The notes under the pieces are model-generated. The model was not told where the DNA came from and ran no database searches. It saw nothing but the letters and a program-made list of their open reading frames with translations. The translations under genes were made by a program, and so were the position numbers. Shown piece after piece: positions 46,961 to 60,199 of a DNA stretch of 64,000 bases. The stretch comes from Macquaria australasica. Taxonomy: Eukaryota > Chordata > Actinopteri > Centrarchiformes > Percichthyidae. The stretch lies in contig SEMN01000354.1 of the NCBI GenBank assembly GCA_005408345.1, positions 468,271 through 532,270 of the forward strand, written 5' to 3'. The stretch's first letter is position 1. Each line of letters begins with the position of its first letter.

Positions 46961-49262
46961 TTCCCCTCAGATGTGATGTTTAATAATCAGTTTGAACAGC
47001 AAAAAGCATTTGACTTGCACTTGAATGCATATATTTAAAATCTGGCAGAATTGTCATGCAACCATAAATTAAATTCACCTGAGTTACTGTCACTTATAGT
47101 ACAGCAAGACACGACAATATGAGGAGACAAATAGATCGGTATACTTCAACTAATTATCACTTAAGTACACATAATGTAACTGTAATTGGTAAAAACAAGC
47201 GGATATGATGATGACAATTGTGTTATTGTTAGGGTGCAGATAGAATTATGGAAAAAATACCCAGTTAATTACATTCATGTTGTTGTAATTTAGGCTTCAG
47301 TTGTTGTTCCATCTGTGAGGATTCCCATAGTGCAGTAGCAGCAGTTGCTGCTATGCCAACTGTTTGTGATCTGTTATTTTGGGTTTTTTTATTCATTAAG
47401 GTATGTGCCTATTGAATTAAAGTTACACCCATAATGTTAGTGTGTAAAATGTGAAATGTGTGAAAGCAACCCCTGTGGTATTATAATGATAAACTCATGC
47501 AGTTTTCTCACACAGCTAAATAACAATAAGTCAGGCGAAAGGAGGACACTTTCCAGGGGAAAGAGGATACTGAATGCAGTCATTTTGCAATCTTCAATTT
47601 CTGCAAGATTAATCTTTCTGTTTTTCTTTGTTCCAAAAAGATGTTGAAACAGAAACATTCTCAATGAGGTGTTGACAGGCTGGTAGATTCATTTTTGTTT
47701 CGAAATGAGTTTTATTACAAAAGACTATATAAACAACAGCCCACTCTTACAAAAAGAATTCATAGCAGTAAATGATGATAGGTAAAACTAAATAAAATTG
47801 TATCTTAATACTCCTTCAGACTGCTTTATTCACCGTGGCTGCCTGTATCCTCCTGCCTGTACTTTCCTACAACTTAAACAATGATTCCTTGTGCTTTTGT
47901 TTTTGTTTTTTTCAAAATAGTTTTGCACAATAAACAGCCAAACTATTCAACTATAACTGTAACTACTACCCTGCTGTTATGTTTGGCTATTTTTACACCA
48001 TGTCACCAGTTTCCAGCTGGACACTATTTTTTTCAAGCAATGCCAGAACTCGATAAGAAAAGAAGGTGTGTGAAAATAATAATTTCACACCTTGTCTCAG
48101 AGCATTCCCTTTACGTATATTTTTGTGAAAATCTCAGAGAGAGAACTTTGTACTCCCCGAAGCTCGCTTATTCACGATGGGAGCTTTGTATAGCCACAGA
48201 CAAACTCTGGAAGCGCACAAGCGTGGTAAGGGTAAACATGCTAGGTGGTTGGTACACACCTCTGGGCATATTTCTGGCACTCTGTCCGTACAATATGCAA
48301 TGAAGGGTGAGGTAAAAGTGCCAGTGTTAGCAGGAAAGAAAGCGAACAAAAAAAACCCTCACTGTCGAAATAATTCAGTGTAGTGTAGAATTTAGCAGGG
48401 ACTATATTTAAACTGGGAAAAACCTCACAGCCTGTACTTTAAGAGAGGGTCATGCAAGGCAAAATGGAGAGGTGCCATGAATGAGGTTCTGACAGATGTG
48501 GAGCTGTCGTTTTGTCTCTTTTTCTCCCTCTGTTTCCTTTTCTCACTTCCTCCAGTTTGTTTCAGGGACTGCTGGTGTCTTTCTTCCTTTCCCATCTCCC
48601 CCCACTGCGCATGTGTGAATTTACTGCTTATGATATAGCCCAAACTGATGAGCTATTATCCTTGAAAGAAAATATCAATTTGCACTTTGCACTCTTCAGG
48701 AGTAAATTATAAAGTTTTCAGCAATTTGGCTGTCACCAAATAGTGTAAACTCTTCACTAAATCAGTCGATTTTTGGCAAAAATGCGTGTACAAATGGTAG
48801 ATGTACTGTTTGCGCACTGGCATTTTGAGTCAATATTGCTTTAGTGGTTGCTACTGTGTGCCAACAGTAGGACTCTGGTAAAAGTAAGCAAATAATGGTT
48901 TTATAATCATTCAGCATGCTGAGACCTTGAGACAAATGAGTTATTCTGTGTTGAATTCATGTGTCAGTGGTGTCAAAGTCATGCATCTGCAGAACACTGA
49001 CAGATTTCTTTTAAAGATTATGCTTTCAAGAATTATTTCTTTAAAAACAACAACAAAATAAAGTGTTTTTGCTCTTGTTACAGGATTGTTCAATAGAAAC
49101 AAAACTAAAATGTCTGGTGTAATATTAATATAGTGGGAATTCATATTTAATATTTCTACATGACATTTGAGGTTTAAAAAAAATAACAGATTCTTTTCCA
49201 AACATGCTTACACTCTCTATGACTTTATTTCTACACACACTTCATAAACCACGTAGGATGTG
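46961..49262. other. AT-rich non-coding sequence, no gene seen
   Basis: The longest frame (47881-48303, 140 codons) is unrecognised and lies in ordinary AT-rich DNA. T/C-rich patch at about 48510-48600. Confidence 0.55.
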
Positions 49263-49278
49263 TGTCTCCTTTCCCCAG

Positions 49279-49527
49279 TAATTTGCTGCATGTCCTTGCC
49301 ATGTTGAATGTAAAAAGAGAGAGAACAAGGAGAACATCAGATATCAGCACGGCGGCGTCCTCCCTACACCAGATCCAGCCAGATCCACTGATAGATGTGA
49401 GGCTGATGGAGAGAGTATACGCCCAAGACAGGATATTAGAATGGACGTTTCCTTATTCCGTACGCCACAGGCAGGGCCCTCTCCCACTTGTCTTCTCTGT
49501 AGAAAGACACGGAGAAAAGATAAAGAT
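49279..49527 (+). other. Exon-like block, product unknown
   Basis: Preceded by a good 3' splice site (TCTCCTTTCCCCAG, ending 49278) and followed by a good 5' site (AAGAT then GTAAGC at 49528). Between them are 249 bases, a multiple of 3, with one frame fully open. The deduced residues are mixed-polarity with an RLMERVYAQDRILEW core and match no family I know. The minus strand also has a strong acceptor (TCTTTCTACAG, 49497-49502) but a frame of only about 20 residues follows. No partner exons are visible in the window, so a conserved non-coding element is equally possible. Confidence 0.22.
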
Positions 49528-49734
49528 GTAAGCGGAGCTGACAGGCTGCTGGAGCCACGGTCTCCTTCGCTGTTTGCATCTTGAGCCGGTTTCTGATTTG
49601 ATCCTGAGAGGATGATTGTGATGGGGACATTTATTTTTTTTGGTCTGCGGACAACAGATGGCATGGGATGATGCAGATCTCTATGTACGAGGTGGTAGGA
49701 AGCTATTTGATGGTGAAGAACAGTATTTGTCTTG

Positions 49735-49870
49735 TTTTAATTTAACCTTTATTTAACCATGTAGCCCGAAATGAGATAAGGAATCTTTTTATTCTAGGAG
49801 ACGGGGTCAAGAGAGCCACATCTTGATACATTTATGGTTGTAGAAAAACAACAAGAGACAAAATGAAAAA
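49735..49870 (+). repeat. Teleost dispersed-repeat fragment, second copy
   Basis: TTTAATTTAACCTTTATTTAACCATG, then GAGATAAGGAATCTTTTTATTC, resembles the family also seen at 27490-27575 and the common fish repeat with an AACCTTTATTTAACCAGG word. An eroded fragment, non-coding. Confidence 0.5.
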
Positions 49871-51654
49871 GCAAATTTCAAACAAAGCCACATGAGAGGA
49901 AAAATGCAAGGCAAAATTACCAACACAGGGCAAGGGTTAAGGATGTCACTTTTCTTGGAGTGCCCAACATATACGGACATTGTTTATCTAAGATTCATGC
50001 ACCGAGGGCTGGATTTACTAAGGCTGATGTGCCAGTATTTTGTTTTGTTTGTGTTTTTTTTTTTTTTTTTGAGGTGCAGATGTGACTCATTCTACCACAC
50101 ATGCACAGTATGAACAGAAAGACCAGGTGGACTCACTGTTTGCGTGCCATTTTAGCAAGTGTTTGCAAAGAGCTTTGTCTGTTGACAACAATTTAACCCA
50201 AAATTAGTTGTTGAAATTATAACTGATTTGTCCATCTGTTTTTTGTCCAATTGTACATTCATCTCATATGCAAACCATTGGTGTTAGACAACTGCAGCAT
50301 TACATTGCGAAAACATCATCAACATACTGTAGGCATTTGTCCTTTTAACAAACATATTTCAACCTAATTAGGCAGCTATTTTGTGACTAGATTTTCAACA
50401 TTTTGTAGGGTGGCTTATTTCTCCAGACCTCTTCACCCTCGTATTAAACCATACAACATAAAACATGACAACAATGTCTAACAATGTATATAAACAAGAC
50501 AGTGTGAGCCATTTGAATTTTTGAGAACAAAGTCAACATTTGTACTGTAAATGTATGGCATTGGTGAGAGAGGCTGCATTTTTGTCCAGCCGTCTATGAC
50601 CGTTCTGACAGAAACATCAAAGAGACCAGTTCAACAATATGACTGCATGACTATCAACCCCACTGTAATTGGCAGCAACTGTATTAAGTTAGAAGTGTGT
50701 TTGTTCATGCCAATGCATTCATGCTTCTGAATTAGTGTTTATGCATGCCTGTGGATGGGCATTCCATATGTGTGAGCATGCGTGCATATTCCATCACATG
50801 ACCTACTGTACCTACATACCAAGCTCTGCACTCTCGAAAGTGATAATTCTTGTGACACTGTAAGCTTTACATTGCACTTTGAATACATGTTTAACCGCAA
50901 TCATTAGTATGTAAATGAGGGACTCACCTGCATCACCACCACTATAACCTCCCATCTTCTTTACCTACCGAAGACCAAGACGTCCTAATGCACCAGACCG
51001 GTCGACACTACCCCTCACTGTGACCATGTTTTATCCACAACAGCTTTATTCTAACGTGACCTCATTAACATGTAAAAGTGGATCCATATGTGCTTGTTGT
51101 GCCTGTGCACTGACACATAATTTACATAGTTAACAAGCAGCCGAGCGTGAATAAAAGATGTGAACCGTAACGAGACGGGCAACATCCTGCAACATATGTC
51201 CTGATCAGACGGAGGCTCTGCCCTCTCCACCCCACCCCGTTTAGGCCTTGAGCAGAACACCTCAATGCCTCCAGTACAAGAGCTGACCCAGATGTATGTT
51301 TTTTTTATTTTATTTTTTTTATTGTATGATAAAAATAATTTAAACCCTCCAGTTGTGGGGGCATGGCATTTGCTGTTACATTTTATGGCACTTTGTGTGG
51401 TGGTGGTATGTCAGGAATGGTTTTAGCTCGCTGTAAATCTGGAGTTGAGCTGCACAAGATGGGGCTAGCCAGGAGATAATATACATATGGGATTACTATC
51501 TGTCAGATATGGCACAGACTAAAGTGCATAAGTATAAACAGGGTGGACTTATGTTAGACAAGAGTGTGAATTTATGGTAGAGCACAGTCGCAACTGGCCT
51601 CTTCCTTCTCCATTTCTCTCTTGCTCTCTCTTTATCCCTTACCCTCAAATGCTA
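49871..51654. other. Non-coding sequence, no gene seen
   Basis: A T18 run lies at 50053-50070 and another T-rich run at about 51299-51321. A balanced patch at 51030-51260 could be regulatory but has no clear motif. Confidence 0.55.
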
Positions 51655-51860
51655 TGTATGTGAATTGGTAATTGCCTGATACACTGGGAGTTTAATGAGA
51701 AAATGTCTGGCAAGGCAATCACCAGTTCCAGGCTATTTGCTTTCAGCACAGATTATTTCAGTGAGTGAGTGCACAAAATTGGATCATTATGGAGTGGGTT
51801 TTATAATGTGAGAATGACAGAGAGCATTAGAACGAATAGCCATGATGCGTTCTTATTTAA
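51655..51860. promoter_or_regulatory. Possible conserved non-coding block
   Basis: Repeat-free, with GAATTGGTAATTGCCTG, GAGTTTAATGAG, AATTGGATCATTATGG and GTTTTATAATG words in about 200 bp. Weak, motif-based. Confidence 0.22.
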
Positions 51861-52999
51861 CTATTTCATCCATTTTACATTCATTAGTCCGGGTTAGTCC
51901 GAGTCCTTTCCACAGGTTAAGGTAAGACATGGGCAGACAATTTAAGAGACAATTTAAAAAAAGATGAGGAATAAATAGGGAGGAAGAAAGTGAGAGAGAT
52001 AAATGAAAGGCAGTAAAAAAAAGAAATAAATTGGCAAAATGTTTTTCTATGTTATTGTTAAATCTTTATATGTGCTGATAGTTCCACTGAGATCAAGATT
52101 TTTCATCAAAAACAGCCGCAGCGCATTCCTTTGGAGACTGACAGGCAGCACAGCATTTCAAATTAAGTAATAGACAATCTAAAAGTAAGGTGTGGAGAAG
52201 GAATGAGAAACAAGCGGCAAGAAAAAAAGGAGGGAGACCGTTTTACAAATGATATGATATTTGTTATGAGCTGATAATGACGGTGACAGTGATGAATATC
52301 AAACTGCTGGCATTTGACAGTGGCTGGCTGTGGTTGTAATGGGCAACTCCTAGGTGAGGTGTGTGTTACGCTTAATGTGAAGCAGGTCATTTGTGGGAAA
52401 AAAAGGTGTACATGCACAGGTAATTGTTATCGGTTGATAAAAGGTATAAGGGAAAAAAATCAACAGGGGGAAATCATTAATAAAATACAAATGTTGATGC
52501 AGACCAAGAGAGGTTTTTCACCCTGACTTAAAAACAACACTCTTCTATCCTCATTCCTTTTATAACACCCCAAAAATCAAGTGAACCTAAAGCCTCCCTC
52601 AGGCCTGGTTCCACAAGCATTTGTGTGGTTGGTACAGTATGGTTCCTATTTCCTATATATGGTACTTTGAACGTATGGGCCAGACTGAGTAGACAAAGCC
52701 AGTCTATCCAATGCCAGCAGGGCTGTACATAAACTCCAAATCCTGTCGATCTTTCCATCCAGAGAAATGCTGGAAGCGTTCCCAGAGTTACAGTAGGCTG
52801 AGGCCGCTACTGATGACTTCACACTGAGACGACCTAATTGGGGTACTGTCATGACATTACAGCTAAATCCCCCTTAAATAAAGCTTTGACTTTGAATCAT
52901 GCTGCGAATTATGGTCTTGAGGAAAACGCCTACTGGGATTTTTTTTTTGATTAATAGTGTCAGAGGACGTATTAAAAAATGGAGCGGGGTGTCTGCGGA
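51861..52999. other. AT-rich non-coding sequence, no gene seen
   Basis: Purine-rich patch at about 51950-52030. No gene. Confidence 0.55.
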
Positions 53000-53176
53000 C
53001 GGAGAGGTGGTAGATCTGTGAATGGGTAATCACATCTGCAATCCCGGGCCCTGCCACCTAATACTCACGGCAGGGTCCAAGGTAAACACAGCTGTGAAAT
53101 GTCCTGAGCGACTGCACAAATAATAAATCTGTATGGGTACAGTGGGCGGCTGCTGGGCTGTTTCTCCTTCAACCCT
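53000..53176. promoter_or_regulatory. Possible conserved non-coding block
   Basis: A GC-balanced stretch with CCCGGGCCCTGCC at about 53043-53055 and its near complement GGCAGGGTCC at about 53069, which could pair, and GCACAAATAATAAATC at about 53114. It ends at the CTGT repeat. Confidence 0.2.
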
Positions 53177-53226
53177 CTGTCTGTCTGTCTGTCTGTCTGT
53201 CTGCCTGTCTGTCTGCCTGTCTGTCT
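53177..53226. repeat. (CTGT)12 tetranucleotide repeat
   Basis: Twelve four-base units with two CTGC interruptions (53201, 53213). The only clear tetranucleotide array in the window. Confidence 0.93.
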
Positions 53227-55834
53227 CCACGCTCCCAATCAGCAGTAGAATGCAGTGACTGTGTACGAATGGAAGACGGCAGCAAATCAAGATGGATGAC
53301 AAAAAGAATGACAACATGCATGCTTTGGGGGTATTGTAGATTTGGCTGCATCCATCCATCCACATTTACTCTCAATTTGGACAAGCTGTTTAGTTTGGAG
53401 CACCGTGCTGCTTAGAAGTGTGTGAAACATTATGAGACAGAATTCATTCATGTGAAGGGAATACAATGTCCTATTTTTTTTTTTTTAAATCTGTATACTG
53501 CAGAATTCATGCAGGTAATATGTTTGGTGGATGTAAGTACTAAGCTATATTATATCAAATGTTACCTCCCCTCAGGAGTTTTTTTTTATTTTTTACCTCA
53601 AATTCAGACTTTTCAAGCACAAAAAAATGACTGCAAGCAAATATGACCCAGACTTAACTGGTGCATGAAAAACAAGCAAAATGCAGTTTATAGCTCAAGT
53701 AAAGTTGTGATATATTTGATGCTGGGAGAGAAATTTATTTTTTGACTCATCACACTTAATCTGTTTCCAGAACTTTAGCCAAGAAAATTCCTCTTGTCAC
53801 TCTTAATGTTATTAATTTTCCAGCCTAAAGACTTATAGTGTAGATTTTGTTAGCTAGAGTTGGCTGTCAAACAATGTGTGAAGCCAGCCCGACCCTTGTG
53901 ACACAGACACATGTTGATGTTCAACTATCAGGGGTCCAAAGTGTTGTAGTTGCTGTATATCCACTTAAGTTTAACCCCAATAATAATTGACCCTCTCTTA
54001 ATTCTAACCTCCCCTGTCATCAGAATCTTTCTCTCTATCTCTTTTTTTACATCTTGTGAGACCAAAATGTTAAGTTGTGGCATATGTAGATTCAGACCAA
54101 TCGGACGAGCCGTTTCTGCTCTGTATGTATAAAACTTGGCAGTTGCTAGAAAAAGATACATTTAGTTTTTTAACAACGAGGGTCTTATTCTAGTATTTTT
54201 TGGCCAATCTTCCTATCAGTTGCAATAAAAACGTACACATTCATTTCTGACGTCTGGGGAATGCCTCCTCTTCAAAAATGTGTTAATTTGTTTTTGTCAT
54301 TCCAATTGGCACTTATATGGTCTTGATGGTTTTTAATAGGACCTGGCAATAATCTACCCTGCCAAAACATTTCAACACAAACTTGCAGACTGTCACCCTA
54401 TTAAATAAGTCAGGCAATGCAGAAAGTCTACTGCAAAAGTGAATCTTTGCCTAAGCCATTGTGTCATCTCTTTGTCACCAAAGTGTGGAGATCTCCTGGA
54501 GGGGATTCAGGGCAGGTGTAGGAACATTGACTTTGTCATCCCTTTTACTTGTGTTCTTCTTGTCAAGAGGTGTTGAATACTCTCCGATTGTGTGCCTGGG
54601 AGTGAGAGAAGTAGAGGAAGCCAGGGAGTTTTTCCCACTCAGACATCACAGACACCCAAAGCACCCACCTGACACATCAGCGCTGTCCATGTCAATAATG
54701 TCAGACTAAACACTGTTTGACTGACCAAGAAGAGATTCAGTTTGACCATGTTCTAGGTCGATTATACTACATTTCATCTCTAAATTATGCAGATATATTC
54801 CCATGCCTTAAGATAGTGCCATCTGGATCTCGCCAATGTCTGCCAAAGTTTCTGACACTGAATAGTTTTTAATAGAAACAGCTTGCACCAACAATGAAAG
54901 CTGAAGCAGCATCCATAGTCATCCATAGCTGTGAGTTGTCAAACCATAACCGAAATATCCTGGTAACAAACAGGTTCCCATTCTATTAGAATTTTATGTT
55001 TTCGTGCTTCCAATGCTTGATGGGTAATACTGTCTGTAAGAGTTCGAAACAAGGCAGAAGAGTTCATCCAGCCACCCAATGTACATCAGAGAAATTTCTT
55101 CTGTTGACAGCTGTACAGTTATTGCTCAGCTCTTCCTTTTCCTTGCACTTCCCTCCAATATGACCAGTCCAGCAACACAGCAATATTTTCAGGGCACTAC
55201 CGCACTTCTCAATGTTATTTTTTTTATTGCCAGGAGTCATCTTGTCAAAACAAGCATTTCATTTTAATTGAGTTTCACATGTTGAACCAATGCCTCTAAG
55301 GATGTTTTCAAAGCAAATCTGTTGAAGGGGATTTTTTTTTTCTGGACTCGAGGCCACTTACGCAGAAGCTGGTCTTGAACTCTGGTGTGGTCCAGAGAAG
55401 AAGCCTGAAAATAAAAGTATATCAGGGGCTAATTTCGTATTGTATATATTTACTTACTAATGCCTATAGTTTACAGTAGTTTCACAGTACTTTTGTTTAA
55501 ATGTTACAACATTCATGATAGGGTGCGAGTGCTAATATAATGAAAATTTGGAGGAGATATAATCTGACATAAGTAGGGTTGTTGTGATAAGGTCACCTTC
55601 ACGAAAGCCAGCAAAGCACACATAATACTCCTCTTATATCAGCCTGTGGTTTTTCCATTTGAGAAATATGCCTTCTCTGAAGCTGCTGCAGCAGATTAAA
55701 TGACTTAAGATGGAGTGCCATACAGTACTTGTGAGTGCTGGCTATGGGTTGTTCATCAACACAAGCACTGATGTTAGCCATGTAATGAAGTATAAAGTAT
55801 GTGTATTCTTAAAGTCTTCAAATAAAGGGGGGCT
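53227..55834. other. AT-rich non-coding sequence, no gene seen
   Basis: T-runs at about 53475-53487 and 53580-53587. Open frames are at most 82 codons. No recognisable repeat. Confidence 0.55.
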
Positions 55835-56216
55835 GCAGCTGATTTCCACCTCAAGGCCAAGGAGCTATTTTGTCAGTCACGGCCACTGTCAACATTTTGC
55901 TGTGCCTTTAAATGTACTTTCATACTTGGTTATGAAGACGTGTGTGTGGGGGGCACCGTTGTGTTGATTGAGTCACATCCAGCAGTGCTGCTGTGGGTGC
56001 AAAACAGCCTCCGGTATTAGCATGTATAAACAGGCTTATAAATGGAGCACTATTTGGCTGTTCATTTTCATCCTCTTAACAGTAAACAAGGCGGAACAGG
56101 CCCTGACACCCTCAAATAAATGGAGACCAACGCACGCAAATTCAGCTGCAGCGGGGAACCGAGGAGGGTTGTTTGAGTTAAGGTCAATCCTGTTTAGATT
56201 GCATTGGTCGTAGGCC
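55835..56216. promoter_or_regulatory. Candidate regulatory block
   Basis: Contains GCTTATAAATGGAGC (TATA-like) at about 56033, TTTAAATGTACTTTC, AACGCACGCAAATTCAGCTGCAGCGG at about 56129 (E-box CAGCTG) and a GGTCAATCCTGTTTAGATTG end. Repeat-free and bounded by a T18 run (56219-56236). Inferred. Confidence 0.27.
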
Positions 56217-57049
56217 GATTTTTTTTTTTTTTTTTTGCGTTTTGTTTGTTGAGCTTTTCTGCGAGGCAAATAATGTATTCATGTATTCTGAAATCTGATG
56301 TAATGAATGTGACTGTGTTTGCTTGTGTTGTAGGGCTGGTTTTTATGGTGAAGTGTGTGTGTTTGGAGTAAGGGGGGTACAAAGGATTCAGCACAGTGGA
56401 TGCTCTCACATATAAATAGAGGTGAATTCTGGCAGAGGCTCATGGGTGAACATATGCAATACAGGCCTACTGTATATCTATATTTATAGGGACATACAGT
56501 ATGTGGATAGGATTGGTTCTGTTATACACACGTGTTAGACATTATCTATTTTTTTGGTATTAAATCATCTGAGCTTTGGCTGGGGTCAAAACAGGGATTT
56601 TAAGATTTGTCCAAGTGTCAGTTGACGTTACATTAACCATATCAAGACTGTTATAATGACTGAATCAGTATCCTCAGACAAGCTGAGTTTATGCTACCTA
56701 CCCAGCACAAAATGTCAATAAGCCTAAGTAAAAGAATGGCTGTTAAAGAAAGTCGAGCATCTAACAAGCTAAAGACCCAGATACTGCGGTTAAAAAGCAA
56801 GTGAATGTTGGACTGTCCTCATAACCGTACAATACAAAGGCTGAATTGTAGTTAGAGACAAAGCAGTATTTTTACAAGCCATTTGACAGATGTTATGACA
56901 CTTTTCAGCAATACAAGTTTACAGCATGTCTTTATTGGACGAGGTGTCTTGATTTGAATTATACCACATGCAAGAATAATGCTGATTGTCAAAATGGTGG
57001 ACAGGTTATATACGAGCTCTCCATTCATTAAACACTATCAGTCGTTTCT
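56217..57049. other. T18 run, then AT-rich non-coding sequence
   Basis: Homopolymer at 56219-56236. Nothing else is supported. Confidence 0.6.
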
Positions 57050-57700
57050 GAAGAACCCATTTAGACGAGCGCACTGGAGACAATGCATCATGTCATTGTG
57101 ATAGGTCCCATCTTGGCTTTTTAGAGCTTTGCTAAAACAAAGACAGGATTAAGAGCATGGATTGAAATGGTAAACCAGAGTCAAATACATTTGTTTCTCT
57201 AACACGGCACAGTCTCCGCACTCCCTGCGGCGACCTGCTCCGAGTTATTTATGATGTCGAAATTAATCTCACTTAGTGCGATGGGCTCTCGAAGAGGGGC
57301 CCTCCTTCTGAGTCGGCCGCCGAGCGAGGGATGAGAGAGAGATTGAGGAGAGAGAGCGCAGAGCCACCGAGGACTTATTCAAATCCTCCCTCATAGATTA
57401 GCAATCGCAGCTTGACAAGCCGCCCTGCAAGTTATTATTTATTTAATTTTTTGGAAATCGAAGCTGTTTCTTACCAACATGTCAGAGACAGGGGGTAATC
57501 CGTTTGGAATTTACGAGTGATGAGACAGGAGACAAACTTGCCGGCGTGTCACAGAGTACAGAGGATGCAGGAAGTGAAATATGCAAATGAGGTCTGCAGG
57601 CTTTAAAGCAGCTGTCTGTTTGATTGCTGCTCTCTGGCATTGTTTGCCTATGATGGATGGAGGCTTTCATTGCAGGGGCCCATTAGGAGTACAAATATTA
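57050..57700. promoter_or_regulatory. Candidate conserved enhancer or CpG-rich regulatory element, about 650 bp
   Basis: Twenty-one CpGs lie within 57181-57560, fifteen of them in 57201-57420, far above the flanks. Motifs seen are CGAAATTAATCTCAC at about 57259, a perfect octamer ATGCAAAT at 57581-57588 (POU), a CAGCTG E-box at 57609-57614 and AATCCTCCC at about 57382. No long frame, TATA box or convincing splice sites. The mix of CpG density and POU/bHLH/homeodomain words fits a developmental enhancer; a distal promoter is the alternative. Confidence 0.42.
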
Positions 57701-58850
57701 TGATTTATGATTACACATGATCTTTGATTGTGAATTGATGTGAGACTCTTTGAATGCATGGTGTGGTATTGTTCAGAAATGTATATGTGGATGTAAATAT
57801 AGACTAATATTTATTTTAAAAAAACACTTCACTTTAAGGTTCACTGGTGTCTGCATGTTAACAAAGGGTCCAACAAAGATTTAACTTGGGTAGTGATAGT
57901 AAAACTCCCAGTAAATTAAAGTGTTCATGAAAAATGCAAAAAGAGCAACACAGGACCAGGACCAGCATCAAACTGAACACACTCCGCATAGTCTTTTCTC
58001 TCTTGACCAAGACTTAATCTATTAAGATAATCTTTCTGCTCAAACAAACAGAATGTGACAAGGACTGTCTGAGGGAATAAACACAGCTCCTTTGTTGCAG
58101 CTTCCTCACTGGGACAGTGTTTTAAACAGACAAACAAAGCGTGCAAGCGAATACCAGTCACCACTGGCACCTCTTACTGCAAATGCTGATTGTATTAGAA
58201 TAAGTGGGGTTGAGTTGCTTATACTGTGCAGAAGGAAAAAAAAACTGATAATAGAAAGCTCACAGTGACACCTAATTAACATAATATATGTTAAATAATG
58301 TTTGTCAATGCACATAAAATATACTACTCAAATAGAGCTTTTGTTGAACTTTCACTTGATTTATAGTAAAACTGATGCTGTATAAATTTACATAAGTAAA
58401 AGTAAAAGGTTGCTTATTACATAAACATGTCATCGAAAACTTGAAGTTTTTTTAAGTTCCTCAAAATAAAAAAAGAAGAAAAAGGAAGCAGGAATAATCA
58501 GAGTACATGCATCATTTTCTTTATTTGGCAAAATCCTGGATTCATGCAGTCTGATGAGTATCCACAATTAATACACTCAGAAAGCTAGCGACTATATAAA
58601 AAAGCAACTCGATTGCATAATTAAGAAAACAATATTTAGTTGTTCTACTCATACTTAGGTGGCAAATGAATCAAAAAAGTGTGTACTTGTCTAAATTACA
58701 TTTGCAAGTGGTTAGTTTCCAGTTTCCAGATAAATATCACAGTATCAGAATTGGTTATACAGTAATTATAGCCACTGAATCGGTTCAGGTTCATTTCAAT
58801 TAAATACAGCTAAATTATTTTTTGTAGAACAAGAGAATGTGCAAACAAGG
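57701..58850. other. AT-rich non-coding sequence, no gene seen
   Basis: No supported feature. Confidence 0.55.
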
Positions 58851-59110
58851 TCAAGGTAGGTTGGAAATTGTTTTCAGAGCCACGCTTGCCCTAAAGGGTT
58901 TCAATAAACCAACTGGCTCATTATAGCTGGGACCCTCACGGAATATGCTGGCATCATTTGGAGGCCTTAGCTCTGTGACATTTATAAATATTTGACAACA
59001 GATGAGTGGGCTCCGTGGGACGCCACTCCAAGCACCACTGACAAGTCTGCTAATAAAGCAAAGGCCATCAGCAGCTCCTGTGGTAAAGACTGCACTCAGT
59101 ATCCAATGGC
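58851..59110. promoter_or_regulatory. Possible conserved block inside a long minus-strand open frame
   Basis: Balanced, repeat-free sequence with ACATTTATAAATATTTG at about 58979 and AATGATGCC-type words. The minus frame 58851-59447 is open for 198 codons, but its middle is a CA-rich stretch read as Cys/Val and no domain is recognised, so no gene is called. Confidence 0.22.
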
Positions 59111-59525
59111 CGAGATGGCAGTTAAAACACGCACACCCCTGCTGATGCACACACTTGCAGACACCCTTGCCATGCACAAACTCAGCCACACACACATATC
59201 TACACCAACACACACATATACATGCGTGTGCACTGCTCTGCATGTCGGTACACACCATCAACAAGTGAGGAGAGCTACTGAGAGACTGTTCAGGGTGAGT
59301 ATGTGAGCCAGTCAGCACAATCAATAATAGAGCAAATGAAAAAGCAATTAGATGCTTTGTGACCAACTGTGATTTCAATAATAATAGCATGTGTGGGGAA
59401 TGCTGCGCCTCCAAATGATCTTGCATTTGCTGCCACACTTGAGACAAATTGCAGCAAATAAAGTATCGTTCTGATGGTCACGCTGTGGACAGTCAGAATC
59501 CCCACTTACTGGATGAATAATGCAA
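59111..59525. other. CA-rich then ordinary non-coding sequence
   Basis: Impure ACACAC words at about 59120-59225. No gene. Confidence 0.55.
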
Positions 59526-59580
59526 TGTGTGTATGTGCGTGTGTGTGTATGTGTGTGTGTGTGTGTGTATGTGTGTGTGT
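59526..59580. repeat. Interrupted (GT)n microsatellite
   Basis: GT units with several TATG and GCG interruptions. The array is aged. Confidence 0.9.
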
Positions 59581-60199
59581 ATCAATCTTCTTCCCAGGCA
59601 GCTGTTAACCTCCCAGGTTTGAATGAGAAACAGGTGGTGGGGCCAAACACACGCTCTTGGCTCAGAGGAAACTCCAAAACGGTGTAATAGCAGACATGTT
59701 GCTAATACCGCACTAAACATTGCCTGATGAGGTGATTTAGTGTGTTTTGTGTACTGTATATTTCATTTACTGCCATGTTACACTTGAGTGAAAATATAGC
59801 CGTCCTACTGTATGCAGCGCTTGCATGCGAAAGCCTGGTTTTCTCCTTTTGAGCTGCTGTCTTCTCTGCTCCACTTTACCCAGCAAGGATTTTGACATTG
59901 AATAAATAGTTGTTGAAACAAGCTGATAGTTATACAACACCCTGCTCATATGATGACACTTGTGTAAATATAGCAACAGAATAAAAATTGCAGCGACATC
60001 TGCTGTCACCCATAGCTTCTTATTTTATCATTTTGTGAAAGCAAGGCCTAAATATCTTGATGGTATTTGTTCTAAACAGTTTGCAGAGAAAGAGTATCAA
60101 TTCTTTAACACAGTACAGTGTTGTAGCTGATTTCAAACTTTCACCACCTTCATGTCACCATGTGTGAAATGTTGCAGGGTGCAGTTTGCTTCTCCTAGT
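59581..60199. other. Non-coding sequence, no gene seen
   Basis: No supported feature. Confidence 0.55.

Noticed and set aside
47881..48303. 140-codon plus-strand frame
   Set aside because: Ordinary AT-rich DNA with no coding bias, domain or splice sites.
58851..59447. 198-codon minus-strand open frame
   Set aside because: The middle is a CA-rich stretch read as Cys/Val. There is no recognisable domain, signal peptide or splice context. Kept only as a possible non-coding block.
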